The notes under the pieces: model-generated
Told to the model about the DNA's origin: nothing
The model's database searches: none
The model's input: the letters and a program-made list of their open reading frames with translations, nothing else
Translations under genes and position numbers: made by a program
Shown: positions 57,479 through 64,000 of the stretch, piece by piece
Position numbering within the stretch: the stretch's first letter is position 1
Layout of the letters: each line of letters starts with the position of its first letter
DNA from: RPQJ01 sp963706755
GTDB taxonomy: Bacteria > Pseudomonadota > Gammaproteobacteria > Steroidobacterales > Steroidobacteraceae
Assembly (NCBI GenBank): GCA_963706755.1
Contig: CAVPNH010000019.1
Span: 62,001 to 126,000 of the forward strand
Direction: 5' to 3'
Length of the DNA: 64,000 nt

Positions 57479-57871
57479 ATGACCGAACGCGTGAACTTCT
57501 CGACCGGTACGCCCTGGGAGCCCGTGGTCGGCTATTCCCGCGCCGTGCGCGTCGGGCCCTTCGTGTGGGTTGCCGGCACGACTGCCACGGGGCCGGATGG
57601 GCGCATCGTCGCGCCCGGCGACGCCGCGGCGCAGACGCGTCAGGTTCTCGAGAACATCCGCGACGCCCTCGAGCGGGCGGGAGCACTGCTCGACCACGTG
57701 GTCCGCTCCCGCATCTACGTGCGCAATGTTCGCGACTGGGAGGCGGTCGGCCGCGTGCACGGCGAGTATTTCAGGGCCATTCGCCCAGCCGCTACCATGG
57801 TCGAGGTCAGCGGCCTGGTGGACCCGGACATGCTGGTGGAAATCGAGGTGGATGCCTGCGTCACGGACTGA
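57479..57871 (+). CDS. RidA family (YjgF/YER057c/UK114) protein
   Basis: A 130-residue protein with the chorismate-mutase-like RidA fold, probably a homotrimer that deaminates reactive enamine/imine intermediates. Motifs include SYSRAVRVGPFVWVAGTTATGPDG-like start, NIRDALERAGALLDHVVRSRIYVRNV, and RPAATMVEVSGLVDPDMLVEIEVDAC. It has a strong AAGGAG ribosome-binding site and lies divergent from the LysR gene. Several RidA subfamilies lack deaminase function; R in RPAATMVEV is kept. Confidence 0.92.
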   Translation: MTERVNFSTGTPWEPVVGYSRAVRVGPFVWVAGTTATGPDGRIVAPGDAAAQTRQVLENIRDALERAGALLDHVVRSRIYVRNVRDWEAVGRVHGEYFRAIRPAATMVEVSGLVDPDMLVEIEVDACVTD

Positions 57872-57910
57872 CCGGCAGGTGCGGGCACGATCACTAATCA
57901 GGAGACGAAC

Positions 57911-58426
57911 ATGCACAGGATCTTCTTTGGCTTGCTGAGCGCGCTTGCGATTGGCCCGGTGCTTGCGCAGTCGCCTCAAGTCGCCAAGCCCACACCCGCG
58001 GCGCAGGCGCCGTCGGCCGCCGCGGCCCCGCACGTCATTCCAGCACCACAAACCACCCAGGCGGCACAGGGTGCCCCGGCCCCGCCGGTCACCCAGGTCT
58101 CGCAGCAGGCTCTGCTCGACATGCAGGCGAACAAGGACGCCTCGCTGTTCCTGCTCGACGTGCGCAGGCCCGACGAATTTGCGGCGGGGCACATCCCGGG
58201 CGCGGTCAATATTCCTTACGACCAGGTCGCGGCCCGCCTGGGCGAGATCCCGAAGGACGACGAGGTCGTGCTGTATTGCCATTCCGGCAGGCGCGCGGGA
58301 CTTGCGGCCGAAGTGCTTGCAGCCAACGGCTACACGAAGCTGGCGCACCTTCAAGGCGACATGCAGGGATGGCAGAGTGCCGGCCGACCGGTCGAGGCTG
58401 CGGCCGGGCCGGCCGTCGCGAAATAG
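57911..58426 (+). CDS. Exported rhodanese-like protein
   Basis: A 171-residue periplasmic protein with signal peptide (1-20, ending PVLAQ), an alanine/proline/glutamine-rich linker (about 25-60), and a single rhodanese domain (about 63-160). The active-site loop is C123 in VLYCHSGRRAG, and the other landmarks are FLLDVRRPDEFAAGHIPGAVNIPYDQV. The loop length (C-x5-R-like) is typical of sulfurtransferases such as PspE. It follows the RidA gene by 39 bases and may be in its transcript. Confidence 0.9.
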   Translation: MHRIFFGLLSALAIGPVLAQSPQVAKPTPAAQAPSAAAAPHVIPAPQTTQAAQGAPAPPVTQVSQQALLDMQANKDASLFLLDVRRPDEFAAGHIPGAVNIPYDQVAARLGEIPKDDEVVLYCHSGRRAGLAAEVLAANGYTKLAHLQGDMQGWQSAGRPVEAAAGPAVAK

Positions 58427-58487
58427 CCGTCTCGCTGCGACTTGCCCTGCCGTGATGCGACCGGGCGCGATGCGCGTCCGCCGGGCG

Positions 58488-59618
58488 TCAAGCGCCTCCG
58501 CCCAGGGCCAGGTCCAGGTCGGCGATCAGGTCCGAGTCGTTCTCGAGGCCCACCGATAATCGCAGCAGATTCTGAGGCGTGCGGCTCTGCGGACCTTCCA
58601 TCGAGGCCCGGTGCTCGATCAGGCTCTCGACGCCTCCCAGGCTCGTAGCGCGAGTGAAGAGCCTGGCGCGCGCCGCGACCGCCATCGCCTGCGGGGCGCC
58701 GCCTGGCACCTGGAAGGACACGACCGAGCCGAAACCGTCTCTCATCTGCTTCGCAGCGAGCGCGTGACCCACGTGGTCCGCGAGCCCAGGGTAATACACG
58801 CGCTCGACGCGGCGGTCGTCGCGCAGGAAGCGTGCCACCGCGGCCGCATTGGCCGCCTGTGCGCGCACCCGCAGCGGCAGCGTGGCCAGGCTGCGCAGCA
58901 CCAGCCAGCAGTCGAAGGGCGAGGGGACGCCGCCCGTGGTTCCCTGGAAGTCGCGCAGCCGATCGAGCACCGATCCTGCCTCGCGGGCCACCAGCACGCC
59001 GCCGAGCACGTCGCTGTGACCGCCCAGGTACTTCGTCGTGCTGTGCATGACCAGGTCCGCGCCGAAATCGAACGGTCGCTGCAGCACCGGGCTCGCGAAA
59101 GTGTTATCGCATGCGAGCAGCGCGCCGCACGCGTGGGCGAGGCGGGCGAGCCCCGCGATGTCGCTCACTTTCAGCAGCGGATTCGACGGCGTCTCGACCC
59201 ACAGGAGCGACGCGGGCGACTCGAGCGCGCGGGCGACGGCCGCGGTGTCGGAGGTGTCGACGAATTCCGCGCTGATCCCGAAGCTCGCCAGCTGGCCGCG
59301 TAACTGCTTCGCCGTGCCGTGATAGCAGTCGGAAGAGCACACGATCCGCCCACCGGGGGCCGCGAGCGAGAACGCCGCGAGCGTGGCGGCCGAGCCGGAC
59401 GCGAAGGCGACGGCTTCTGCGCCGCCCTCCAGCGCCGCGACCGCTCGCTCGAGCGAGCCTCGGTTCGGATTGCTGGTGCGTGTGTAGTTGTGGCCGTGCG
59501 GGTAGCTGCCGTCCGCGTGTCGTTCGAAGGTGGTCGAAAGGTGGATCGGCTCACGCACCGCGCCGGTCCCCGGATCCGGTGCGCGGCCCGCGTGGACCGC
59601 GAGTGTCTCGATCTTCAT
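58488..59618 (-). CDS. Cystathionine gamma-synthase/lyase-type PLP enzyme
   Basis: A 376-residue PLP enzyme of the Cys/Met metabolism family. The PLP lysine is K196 in MHSTTKYLGGHSD. Other landmarks: YTRTSNPNRGSLERAVAALEGG, AFASGSAATLA, VETPSNPLLKVSDI and SLGGVESLIEHRASM. The group covers cystathionine gamma-synthase (metB), gamma-lyase and O-succinyl-/acetylhomoserine sulfhydrylase; sequence alone does not decide. It starts 7 bases after gspB on the same strand, so it is the third gene of that operon. Confidence 0.9.
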   Translation of the reverse strand: MKIETLAVHAGRAPDPGTGAVREPIHLSTTFERHADGSYPHGHNYTRTSNPNRGSLERAVAALEGGAEAVAFASGSAATLAAFSLAAPGGRIVCSSDCYHGTAKQLRGQLASFGISAEFVDTSDTAAVARALESPASLLWVETPSNPLLKVSDIAGLARLAHACGALLACDNTFASPVLQRPFDFGADLVMHSTTKYLGGHSDVLGGVLVAREAGSVLDRLRDFQGTTGGVPSPFDCWLVLRSLATLPLRVRAQAANAAAVARFLRDDRRVERVYYPGLADHVGHALAAKQMRDGFGSVVSFQVPGGAPQAMAVAARARLFTRATSLGGVESLIEHRASMEGPQSRTPQNLLRLSVGLENDSDLIADLDLALGGGA

Positions 59619-59625
59619 GGCGCGC

Positions 59626-60444
59626 TCAATTGTGGGTCAGCAGGTAGGAGCGCCCTTTGTACTCGAGGACGGCGCCCGCCGGGGTGATCTGCCGGACCAC
59701 GGGCCCTTCCTGCATCGTGTCGCCCTCGCGATACTTGCGCGAATTTATAAAGACCAGCCGTTCCGACGGCGTGGTCGAGTACACGTGCAGGTCGAGATTG
59801 AGTGCCGGCACGGCGCCGGACCCGGACAGTTCGTCCGCCCCGGGAAGTCCCGTCCCGGAGTTCGCGGCCGGCCGGCCCGCGCCGGGCTGTGGTGCGTATT
59901 GCGGGCCGCCGAGCGTCGCAGAGTCCGGCAGCGACTCGTAGACGACCGATCCGCGCGATGCTGGCGTGCGCGTCACCGCCGGAGGGCCGGGCGGCGGGGC
60001 CGCTGCCTGCGCCGCCATCCCGGGATCGAGCATCGGCGGCCCGTCGGCCGTTTCTGCCTCGAGCGGATTGCCCGCTCCGTTCGCGCCGGCCGCCGCCACG
60101 GATGGCGGAGGCACCGCTGGTGGCGAGGCGGGAGCGGATGCGGCAGGTGGATTCAGGGACGCGATCGGAGGCTGCGCAGCCGGCGCAGGCCCGGCCGATA
60201 CCGGTGCCTGCGCGACATCCGCGATCGCGGCTGCGGGCGGCGATGTCGTCGGATCGCGCATCGACTTGCGGATCATCAGCACGCCGACCACCACGAGATT
60301 CACGAGCAGGAGCGCAATCGTAACGGGAGCCCAGACATTGCTTCGCGGCTGATGCGCGGCAACCGCTGCCTCGGCGAGCGCCGGGCCGCTCTGCCGCTGG
60401 CGCTCGTGCTCGGACTTGCGCAAGGCGTCGAGGATGAACGACAT
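59626..60444 (-). CDS. gspB: General secretion pathway protein B (GspB-like)
   Basis: A 272-residue bitopic inner-membrane protein that starts MSFILDALRKSEHERQRQ, the standard N-terminus of GspB/ExeB, with a membrane helix at about 40-58, a proline/alanine-rich periplasmic linker (about 70-205) and a C-terminal GspB domain (about 208-272; LNLDLHVYSTTPSERLVFINSRKYREGD). With GspA it helps the type II secretin assemble through peptidoglycan. It begins 3 bases after gspA. No other gsp gene is in the window. Confidence 0.93.
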   Translation of the reverse strand: MSFILDALRKSEHERQRQSGPALAEAAVAAHQPRSNVWAPVTIALLLVNLVVVGVLMIRKSMRDPTTSPPAAAIADVAQAPVSAGPAPAAQPPIASLNPPAASAPASPPAVPPPSVAAAGANGAGNPLEAETADGPPMLDPGMAAQAAAPPPGPPAVTRTPASRGSVVYESLPDSATLGGPQYAPQPGAGRPAANSGTGLPGADELSGSGAVPALNLDLHVYSTTPSERLVFINSRKYREGDTMQEGPVVRQITPAGAVLEYKGRSYLLTHN

Positions 60445-60447
60445 GGC

Positions 60448-62106
60448 TCAGCTCCCCGCCGTCTGCGACACGATGGTGGGCGAGCCGGTCGCGCGGATGA
60501 CGGTGTCGAGCACGATCTGCGTCTGCACGCCTGCGACGCCATCGACGACGAGCCGGTGCTGGCGCTGGAAATCCTGCACGAGGCGGGTGAGATCCGCGTC
60601 GTAAGCATCGCTGCCCGGAGCCGCCGGCAGGCCCTGCGCCGCGCGCAGGCCGTCGCGCAGCCATTTCACGTCCTGGCCGCGCATGCCGGGCCCGAGTGAC
60701 TTTGGAACCGCCATCGGCGGCCGCCAGAGCAGCAGGAAGTCGCCGAACCAGTAGCGCGAGGCCTGGGCGATCGGCACGGCGCGCGCCTGTCCGCCGAACT
60801 GGAAAGTCGCCGTCTCGTCCGTCAGTCCCGCAAGCACGACCTGGTGGGTGCGGCCTGCGTCGTCGGTGAGCGTGAGGATCGCCGGCCGGTTGAGCGTGCG
60901 GAGCTGCGCCCACGAGCCCTTCTGGAACAGGCACTCGAGGCCCTGGCCGCCCGCCTGTTCGCAGCCCCGGCCCTTCGCCGGGTCGTAGGTGACGCCCCAG
61001 AGCGTGAAGAGCTGCGCGAGCGCGGCCTCGGTCGTCGTGTCGCCGGCATGCTGTGCCAGCAGGTCCTCGAGTTTCACGGGCTCGCCCGCAGCGGCCGGCG
61101 CCACGACACCCGGGGTTGCGGGCGTTGGCGCCATTGGAGCCACCGTGGCCGACGTTGCCGCGGGCGCATCCGCAGCCGTCGGCCCGGGCGCATTTCTTTT
61201 CGCGGACCACAGGCTCACGAGTCCCACGGTCACGAGCGCGACTGCGACGACGGTCGCCCCTGCCGTGGCCCACTTGAGCCAGGGCGCGGGTATCGGCCGG
61301 CCGTAGACCTCCGAGGCCGCCTGCCGGACCAGCGCTGCCCCGGCGCGGTGCTCTTCGCGCGTGAATGCGCCGAGCAGCGCGCGGTCGCAGACCACGTTGA
61401 TGACGCGTGGCACGCCGTGGCTGAGGCGCTGGATCTCGCGCAGCGCCGACGGCGTGAAGACCTCGGCCGTCGCGCCGGCAATGCGCATCCGGTGGCGCAC
61501 GTAGCCGGCCGACTCGTCGGTCGTGAGCGGGTCCAGGTGATAGCGCCCGGTGATGCGCTGCGCGAGCTGCCTGAGTTCCGCGCGATCGAGCAGGTCGCGG
61601 AGCTCGGGCTGCCCGATCAGGATGATCTGCAGGAGTTTCGCGGTCGCGGTCTCGAGGTTCGTGAGGAGCCGCACCTGCTCGAGCGTCTCCGTGCTCAGGT
61701 TCTGGGCCTCGTCCACGATCAGCACGACGCGGCGGCCGCGCGCGTGCGTGTCGAGCAGGTGCCGACCGAGCAGGTCCATGAGCGTCTTGGTGCTGCCGCG
61801 GCCCGGCTCCGGCACCGGGATGTGCAACTCTTCGCAGATTGTGAGCAGGAACTCGGCCGGCGTGACGCGGGGATTCAGGATCAGGGCGACTTCCGCGTGA
61901 CCGGGCAGCTGCTCGAGCAGGCTGCGGATGGTGGTGGTCTTGCCGGTGCCGACCTCGCCTGTGAGCTGTATGAACCCGCCCGCCTCGTTGATGCCGTAGA
62001 GCAGGTGCGCGAGCGCCTCCGCGTGCCGACCGCTCAGGTACAGGTAGCGCGGGTCGGGGGTGATGGCGAACGGCTTTTCCTGCAGCCCGAAAAAGCTCGT
62101 GTACAT
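60448..62106 (-). CDS. gspA: General secretion pathway ATPase ExeA/GspA
   Basis: A 552-residue inner-membrane ATPase. The cytoplasmic AAA+ domain (about 1-265) begins MYTSFFGLQEKPFAITPDPRYLYLS and has Walker A GEVGTGKTTTI (50-60) and Walker B VVLIVDEAQN. A membrane helix (about 278-300) leads to a periplasmic domain with a C39-like region (about 340-470) and a peptidoglycan-binding module at about 485-545 (GMRGQDVKWLRDGL...DGVAGVQTQIVLD). It forms a complex with GspB and opens peptidoglycan for the type II secretin. First gene of gspA-gspB-metB-like. Confidence 0.94.
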   Translation of the reverse strand: MYTSFFGLQEKPFAITPDPRYLYLSGRHAEALAHLLYGINEAGGFIQLTGEVGTGKTTTIRSLLEQLPGHAEVALILNPRVTPAEFLLTICEELHIPVPEPGRGSTKTLMDLLGRHLLDTHARGRRVVLIVDEAQNLSTETLEQVRLLTNLETATAKLLQIILIGQPELRDLLDRAELRQLAQRITGRYHLDPLTTDESAGYVRHRMRIAGATAEVFTPSALREIQRLSHGVPRVINVVCDRALLGAFTREEHRAGAALVRQAASEVYGRPIPAPWLKWATAGATVVAVALVTVGLVSLWSAKRNAPGPTAADAPAATSATVAPMAPTPATPGVVAPAAAGEPVKLEDLLAQHAGDTTTEAALAQLFTLWGVTYDPAKGRGCEQAGGQGLECLFQKGSWAQLRTLNRPAILTLTDDAGRTHQVVLAGLTDETATFQFGGQARAVPIAQASRYWFGDFLLLWRPPMAVPKSLGPGMRGQDVKWLRDGLRAAQGLPAAPGSDAYDADLTRLVQDFQRQHRLVVDGVAGVQTQIVLDTVIRATGSPTIVSQTAGS

Positions 62107-62266
62107 GCGGGGTTAGCTTCGGCAAGGGCCCGTGGGTCGGGTCGCCAATCATGCCTGCCCGGGACGGGCATGGCTAGCGGCGCTCGCCGCCGCCGCATGC
62201 CTCGGTCGCCGGGCTGCCACGCCGGGTGCTACCTTGCGACCTCGGGCCGGCGGGGAGATTTCAAAA

Positions 62267-63523
62267 ATGTCGTTTCGAGCGCTACTGGCGCTTCTCGCCG
62301 TCACGCCCATGCAGGGCAATGCGGCCCCGGAGCCGGCGCTCCCGCGCCAGCGGCCGCTCACCGACGTCAGGTTCGAGGCCAGCGCCGGCCGGGTGGACCG
62401 TGGCCGGTATCTCACCGAGCACCTGCTGCAGTGCTTCCTCTGTCATTCCGATCGCGACTGGGCCCAGCCCGGCGCGCCACCGATCCCCGCACGCAAGGGC
62501 GCCGGTGCGGTCCTGAGCGAGCAGGGTGAGCGGAGGATCGTCGCGCCCAACATCACGCCGGATACCGAGACGGGCGCCGGCACCTGGACCGACGACATGC
62601 TGGCGCGCGCGATCCGCGAAGGCATCGGGCACGACGGCCGCGGCCTGTACTGGGGCATGTGGTACCAGTCGTTCGCAAACCTGTCCGACGAGGACCTTGC
62701 CTCCGTGGTGGTCTATTTGCGCAGCATCCCGCCGGTGCGCAACGCGTTGCCGGCCACGCGACTGCCTGCCGACGAGCTGGCCGAGAACGCGGCCAACCCG
62801 AAGCCGATCACAGCACCGGTCGCGGGCCCGCCCCCCGGCGATCGGCTTGCGCGTGGCCGTTACCTGATCAGTCTCGCGGACTGCGAGGGTTGCCACACGT
62901 CGTGGTACTCGTCGAGGATGCCGGGACTTCTTGCCGGGGGAAACCTGATCACGCGCGGCGCCCGCACGGCGTTCAGCACCAACATCACGCGGCACGCATC
63001 CGGCACCGGCTATCCCACCGACACTTTTGTCATGGTCATGCGCACCGGCAAGGGCGGATCACTGAGCCCGATCATGCCCTGGGTCGTCTTCGGCGGACTC
63101 ACCGACGACGATCTCGCGGCCATCCACGAGGCACTCGGCGGCGTGCAGCCGGTGGCGCACTACATCGGGAACGTCGGCGTCCCGCGGCACTGCGCGGTGT
63201 GCGGCCAGGAACACCCCCTGGGCGAATTCAATCACCTGGAGACTCCTGCGCGCGTGCCAGTGGAGACCGGGCGGCTCGAGCGGCTCGCAGGCCGCTACCA
63301 CTCGGGCGAAGTCCAGGTCACCCTGGCGATTCGCCGCGAGGGCGACCGGCTATATGGGCGCGAGAACGACGGCCCCGAGATCGAGTTGATCGCGCAGTCC
63401 GACACGCGCTTCCTCGCACCGGGCTGGTCCGCGCCGATCGAGTTCGTCGTTGGAATGGACGGGCAGGTTAACCGCCTGAACTCGATGGAACTCGAGCCGC
63501 TCGCATTCGATCGCCTGCCCTGA
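62267..63523 (+). CDS. Di-haem cytochrome c protein
   Basis: A 418-residue exported protein with a signal peptide (about 1-20) and two c-haem sites: C56-x2-C59-H60 (CFLCH) and C206-x2-C209-H210 (CEGCH). Flanking segments ERRIVAPNITPDTETGAGTWTDDMLARAIREG and NLITRGARTAFSTNITRHASGTG are those of cytochrome subunits of membrane dehydrogenases (alcohol/gluconate type). A third CxxC (CAVCGQEH, residue about 309) lacks the H directly after it. The C-terminal third is not cytochrome-like. Start ATG 62267 follows GGGGAG; a longer upstream frame is unlikely. Confidence 0.88.
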   Translation: MSFRALLALLAVTPMQGNAAPEPALPRQRPLTDVRFEASAGRVDRGRYLTEHLLQCFLCHSDRDWAQPGAPPIPARKGAGAVLSEQGERRIVAPNITPDTETGAGTWTDDMLARAIREGIGHDGRGLYWGMWYQSFANLSDEDLASVVVYLRSIPPVRNALPATRLPADELAENAANPKPITAPVAGPPPGDRLARGRYLISLADCEGCHTSWYSSRMPGLLAGGNLITRGARTAFSTNITRHASGTGYPTDTFVMVMRTGKGGSLSPIMPWVVFGGLTDDDLAAIHEALGGVQPVAHYIGNVGVPRHCAVCGQEHPLGEFNHLETPARVPVETGRLERLAGRYHSGEVQVTLAIRREGDRLYGRENDGPEIELIAQSDTRFLAPGWSAPIEFVVGMDGQVNRLNSMELEPLAFDRLP

Positions 63524-63537
63524 CCGTCCGCTCCGCG

Positions 63538-64000
63538 TCACGTTTCCCGTTTGCGGGAGGAATCACCGGCCGGGCGGGCAAGGGCCCCATCCCGCGCCTT
63601 CGATTCGAGTGAACTCGCGGGCTTGAGTGCCACCTTGCCGAACTTCTCCCGGATCCGGTCCACGGCGGCATCGAGCTGCCGGTTGCGCCCCGACTCCGCC
63701 GCCGTGAAGAGATCCATCTGCACGGCGGGCTTGAGCTCGCTTACGCCGACGCCGAGCAGCCTGAGCGCGGCGCGCGGTTGCAGGGCGAGCCATGCACGCA
63801 TGAGGTCGAGCGCGATTGCGGTCACGACCCGGGTTTCCTGCGTCGGCGGCTCGAAGCGCCGCTGGCGGGTGTAGGTCGTGAAGTCGCCACGGCGGATCTT
63901 TACGGTTACGCAGCCCGCGCTGAGTTGCTGCGCGCGCAGCCGGGCGCAGGCCTTGTCCGCCAGCCGGACGATCTCGGCCGCGAGCGTGGCGTGGTCGGCG
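63538..64000 (-). CDS. dinB: DNA polymerase IV, C-terminal part (runs off right edge)
   Basis: The last about 153 codons of a Y-family translesion polymerase. The little-finger domain is clear: VTVKIRRGDFTTYTRQRRFEPPTQ, then LRLLGVGVSELKP. The catalytic palm lies outside the window. Downstream of the little finger the chain ends in a basic tail (SSLESKARDGALARPAGD) instead of a clear clamp-binding motif of the QLxLF type; VQMDLF may serve that role. The direction is minus, so the N-terminus is beyond the right edge. Confidence 0.88.
   Translation of the reverse strand, partial: ADHATLAAEIVRLADKACARLRAQQLSAGCVTVKIRRGDFTTYTRQRRFEPPTQETRVVTAIALDLMRAWLALQPRAALRLLGVGVSELKPAVQMDLFTAAESGRNRQLDAAVDRIREKFGKVALKPASSLESKARDGALARPAGDSSRKRET

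Noticed and set aside
63190..63220. Third haem-binding site (CAVCGQEH) in the cytochrome
   Set aside because: The residue after the second cysteine is Gly, not His, so it does not fit CxxCH.

Overview
The window is high-GC bacterial chromosome with tightly packed genes on both strands. It carries about 57 protein genes, no rRNA or tRNA that I could find, no insertion sequence, no prophage and no CRISPR. The gene content (slyD, rimO, a YcbB-type L,D-transpeptidase, ygiQ, lon, the gspA/gspB pair, a YeeN-like YebC homologue, a GcvA-like LysR regulator, HKD-type cardiolipin synthase) points to a gammaproteobacterium, perhaps of the Steroidobacter/Xanthomonadales-like lineages. That placement is inference from family membership, not from a marker gene. 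Two genes run off the edges: a P-type ATPase on the left and DNA polymerase IV on the right.

Layout. 1-9.6 kb: P-type cation ATPase (partial), a glutathione S-transferase, a small membrane protein, slyD, a strong terminator, then a reverse-strand group (L,D-transpeptidase, rimO, an FmdB-like protein), a cold-shock/excalibur fusion protein, a PQQ-type beta-propeller and a second GST. 9.6-18.4 kb: MATE exporter, DedA protein, large MscS-family channel, SDR, lon and a methyltransferase. 18.4-29.5 kb: a di-haem peroxidase, a lipoprotein and a glycogen/maltodextrin block, glgP-glgB-glgX-malQ, in which glgB is broken by a one-base frameshift. 29.5-33.8 kb: a glycine-zipper protein, modABC for molybdate, and an aldo/keto reductase. 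33.8-41 kb: a 32-residue lysine-rich protein, a PPIase/HupE-UreJ pair, a cardiolipin synthase, an outer-membrane transporter-like protein and ygiQ. 41-48.9 kb: a VapBC-type toxin-antitoxin pair, a TPR membrane protein, a YebC homologue, a methyltransferase, a bactofilin-like membrane lipoprotein, small transporter and redox genes and a host-attachment family protein. 49-56.4 kb: a large REC-PAS-GAF-HD-GYP sensor, an RNA-processing metallo-beta-lactamase nuclease, a receiver-TonB fusion, an unknown protein and an endonuclease/phosphatase family protein. 56.4-64 kb: LysR/RidA divergent pair, rhodanese, a gspA-gspB-metB-like operon, a di-haem cytochrome c and dinB.

Functional themes are storage-glucan breakdown (phosphorylase, debranching and disproportionation, with synthesis genes glgC/glgA absent here), molybdate import, envelope building, and signalling by several unusual multidomain proteins. 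The most notable observations are the receiver-transmembrane-TonB fusion, the sensor whose HD-GYP domain has lost metal ligands, the glgB frameshift, modA apparently starting at ATC after a perfect ribosome-binding site, and at least five distinct palindromic repeat elements. One of these lies in frame inside ygiQ, and another supplies the stop codons of two convergent genes. No single locus is clearly an undescribed defence or biosynthetic system.
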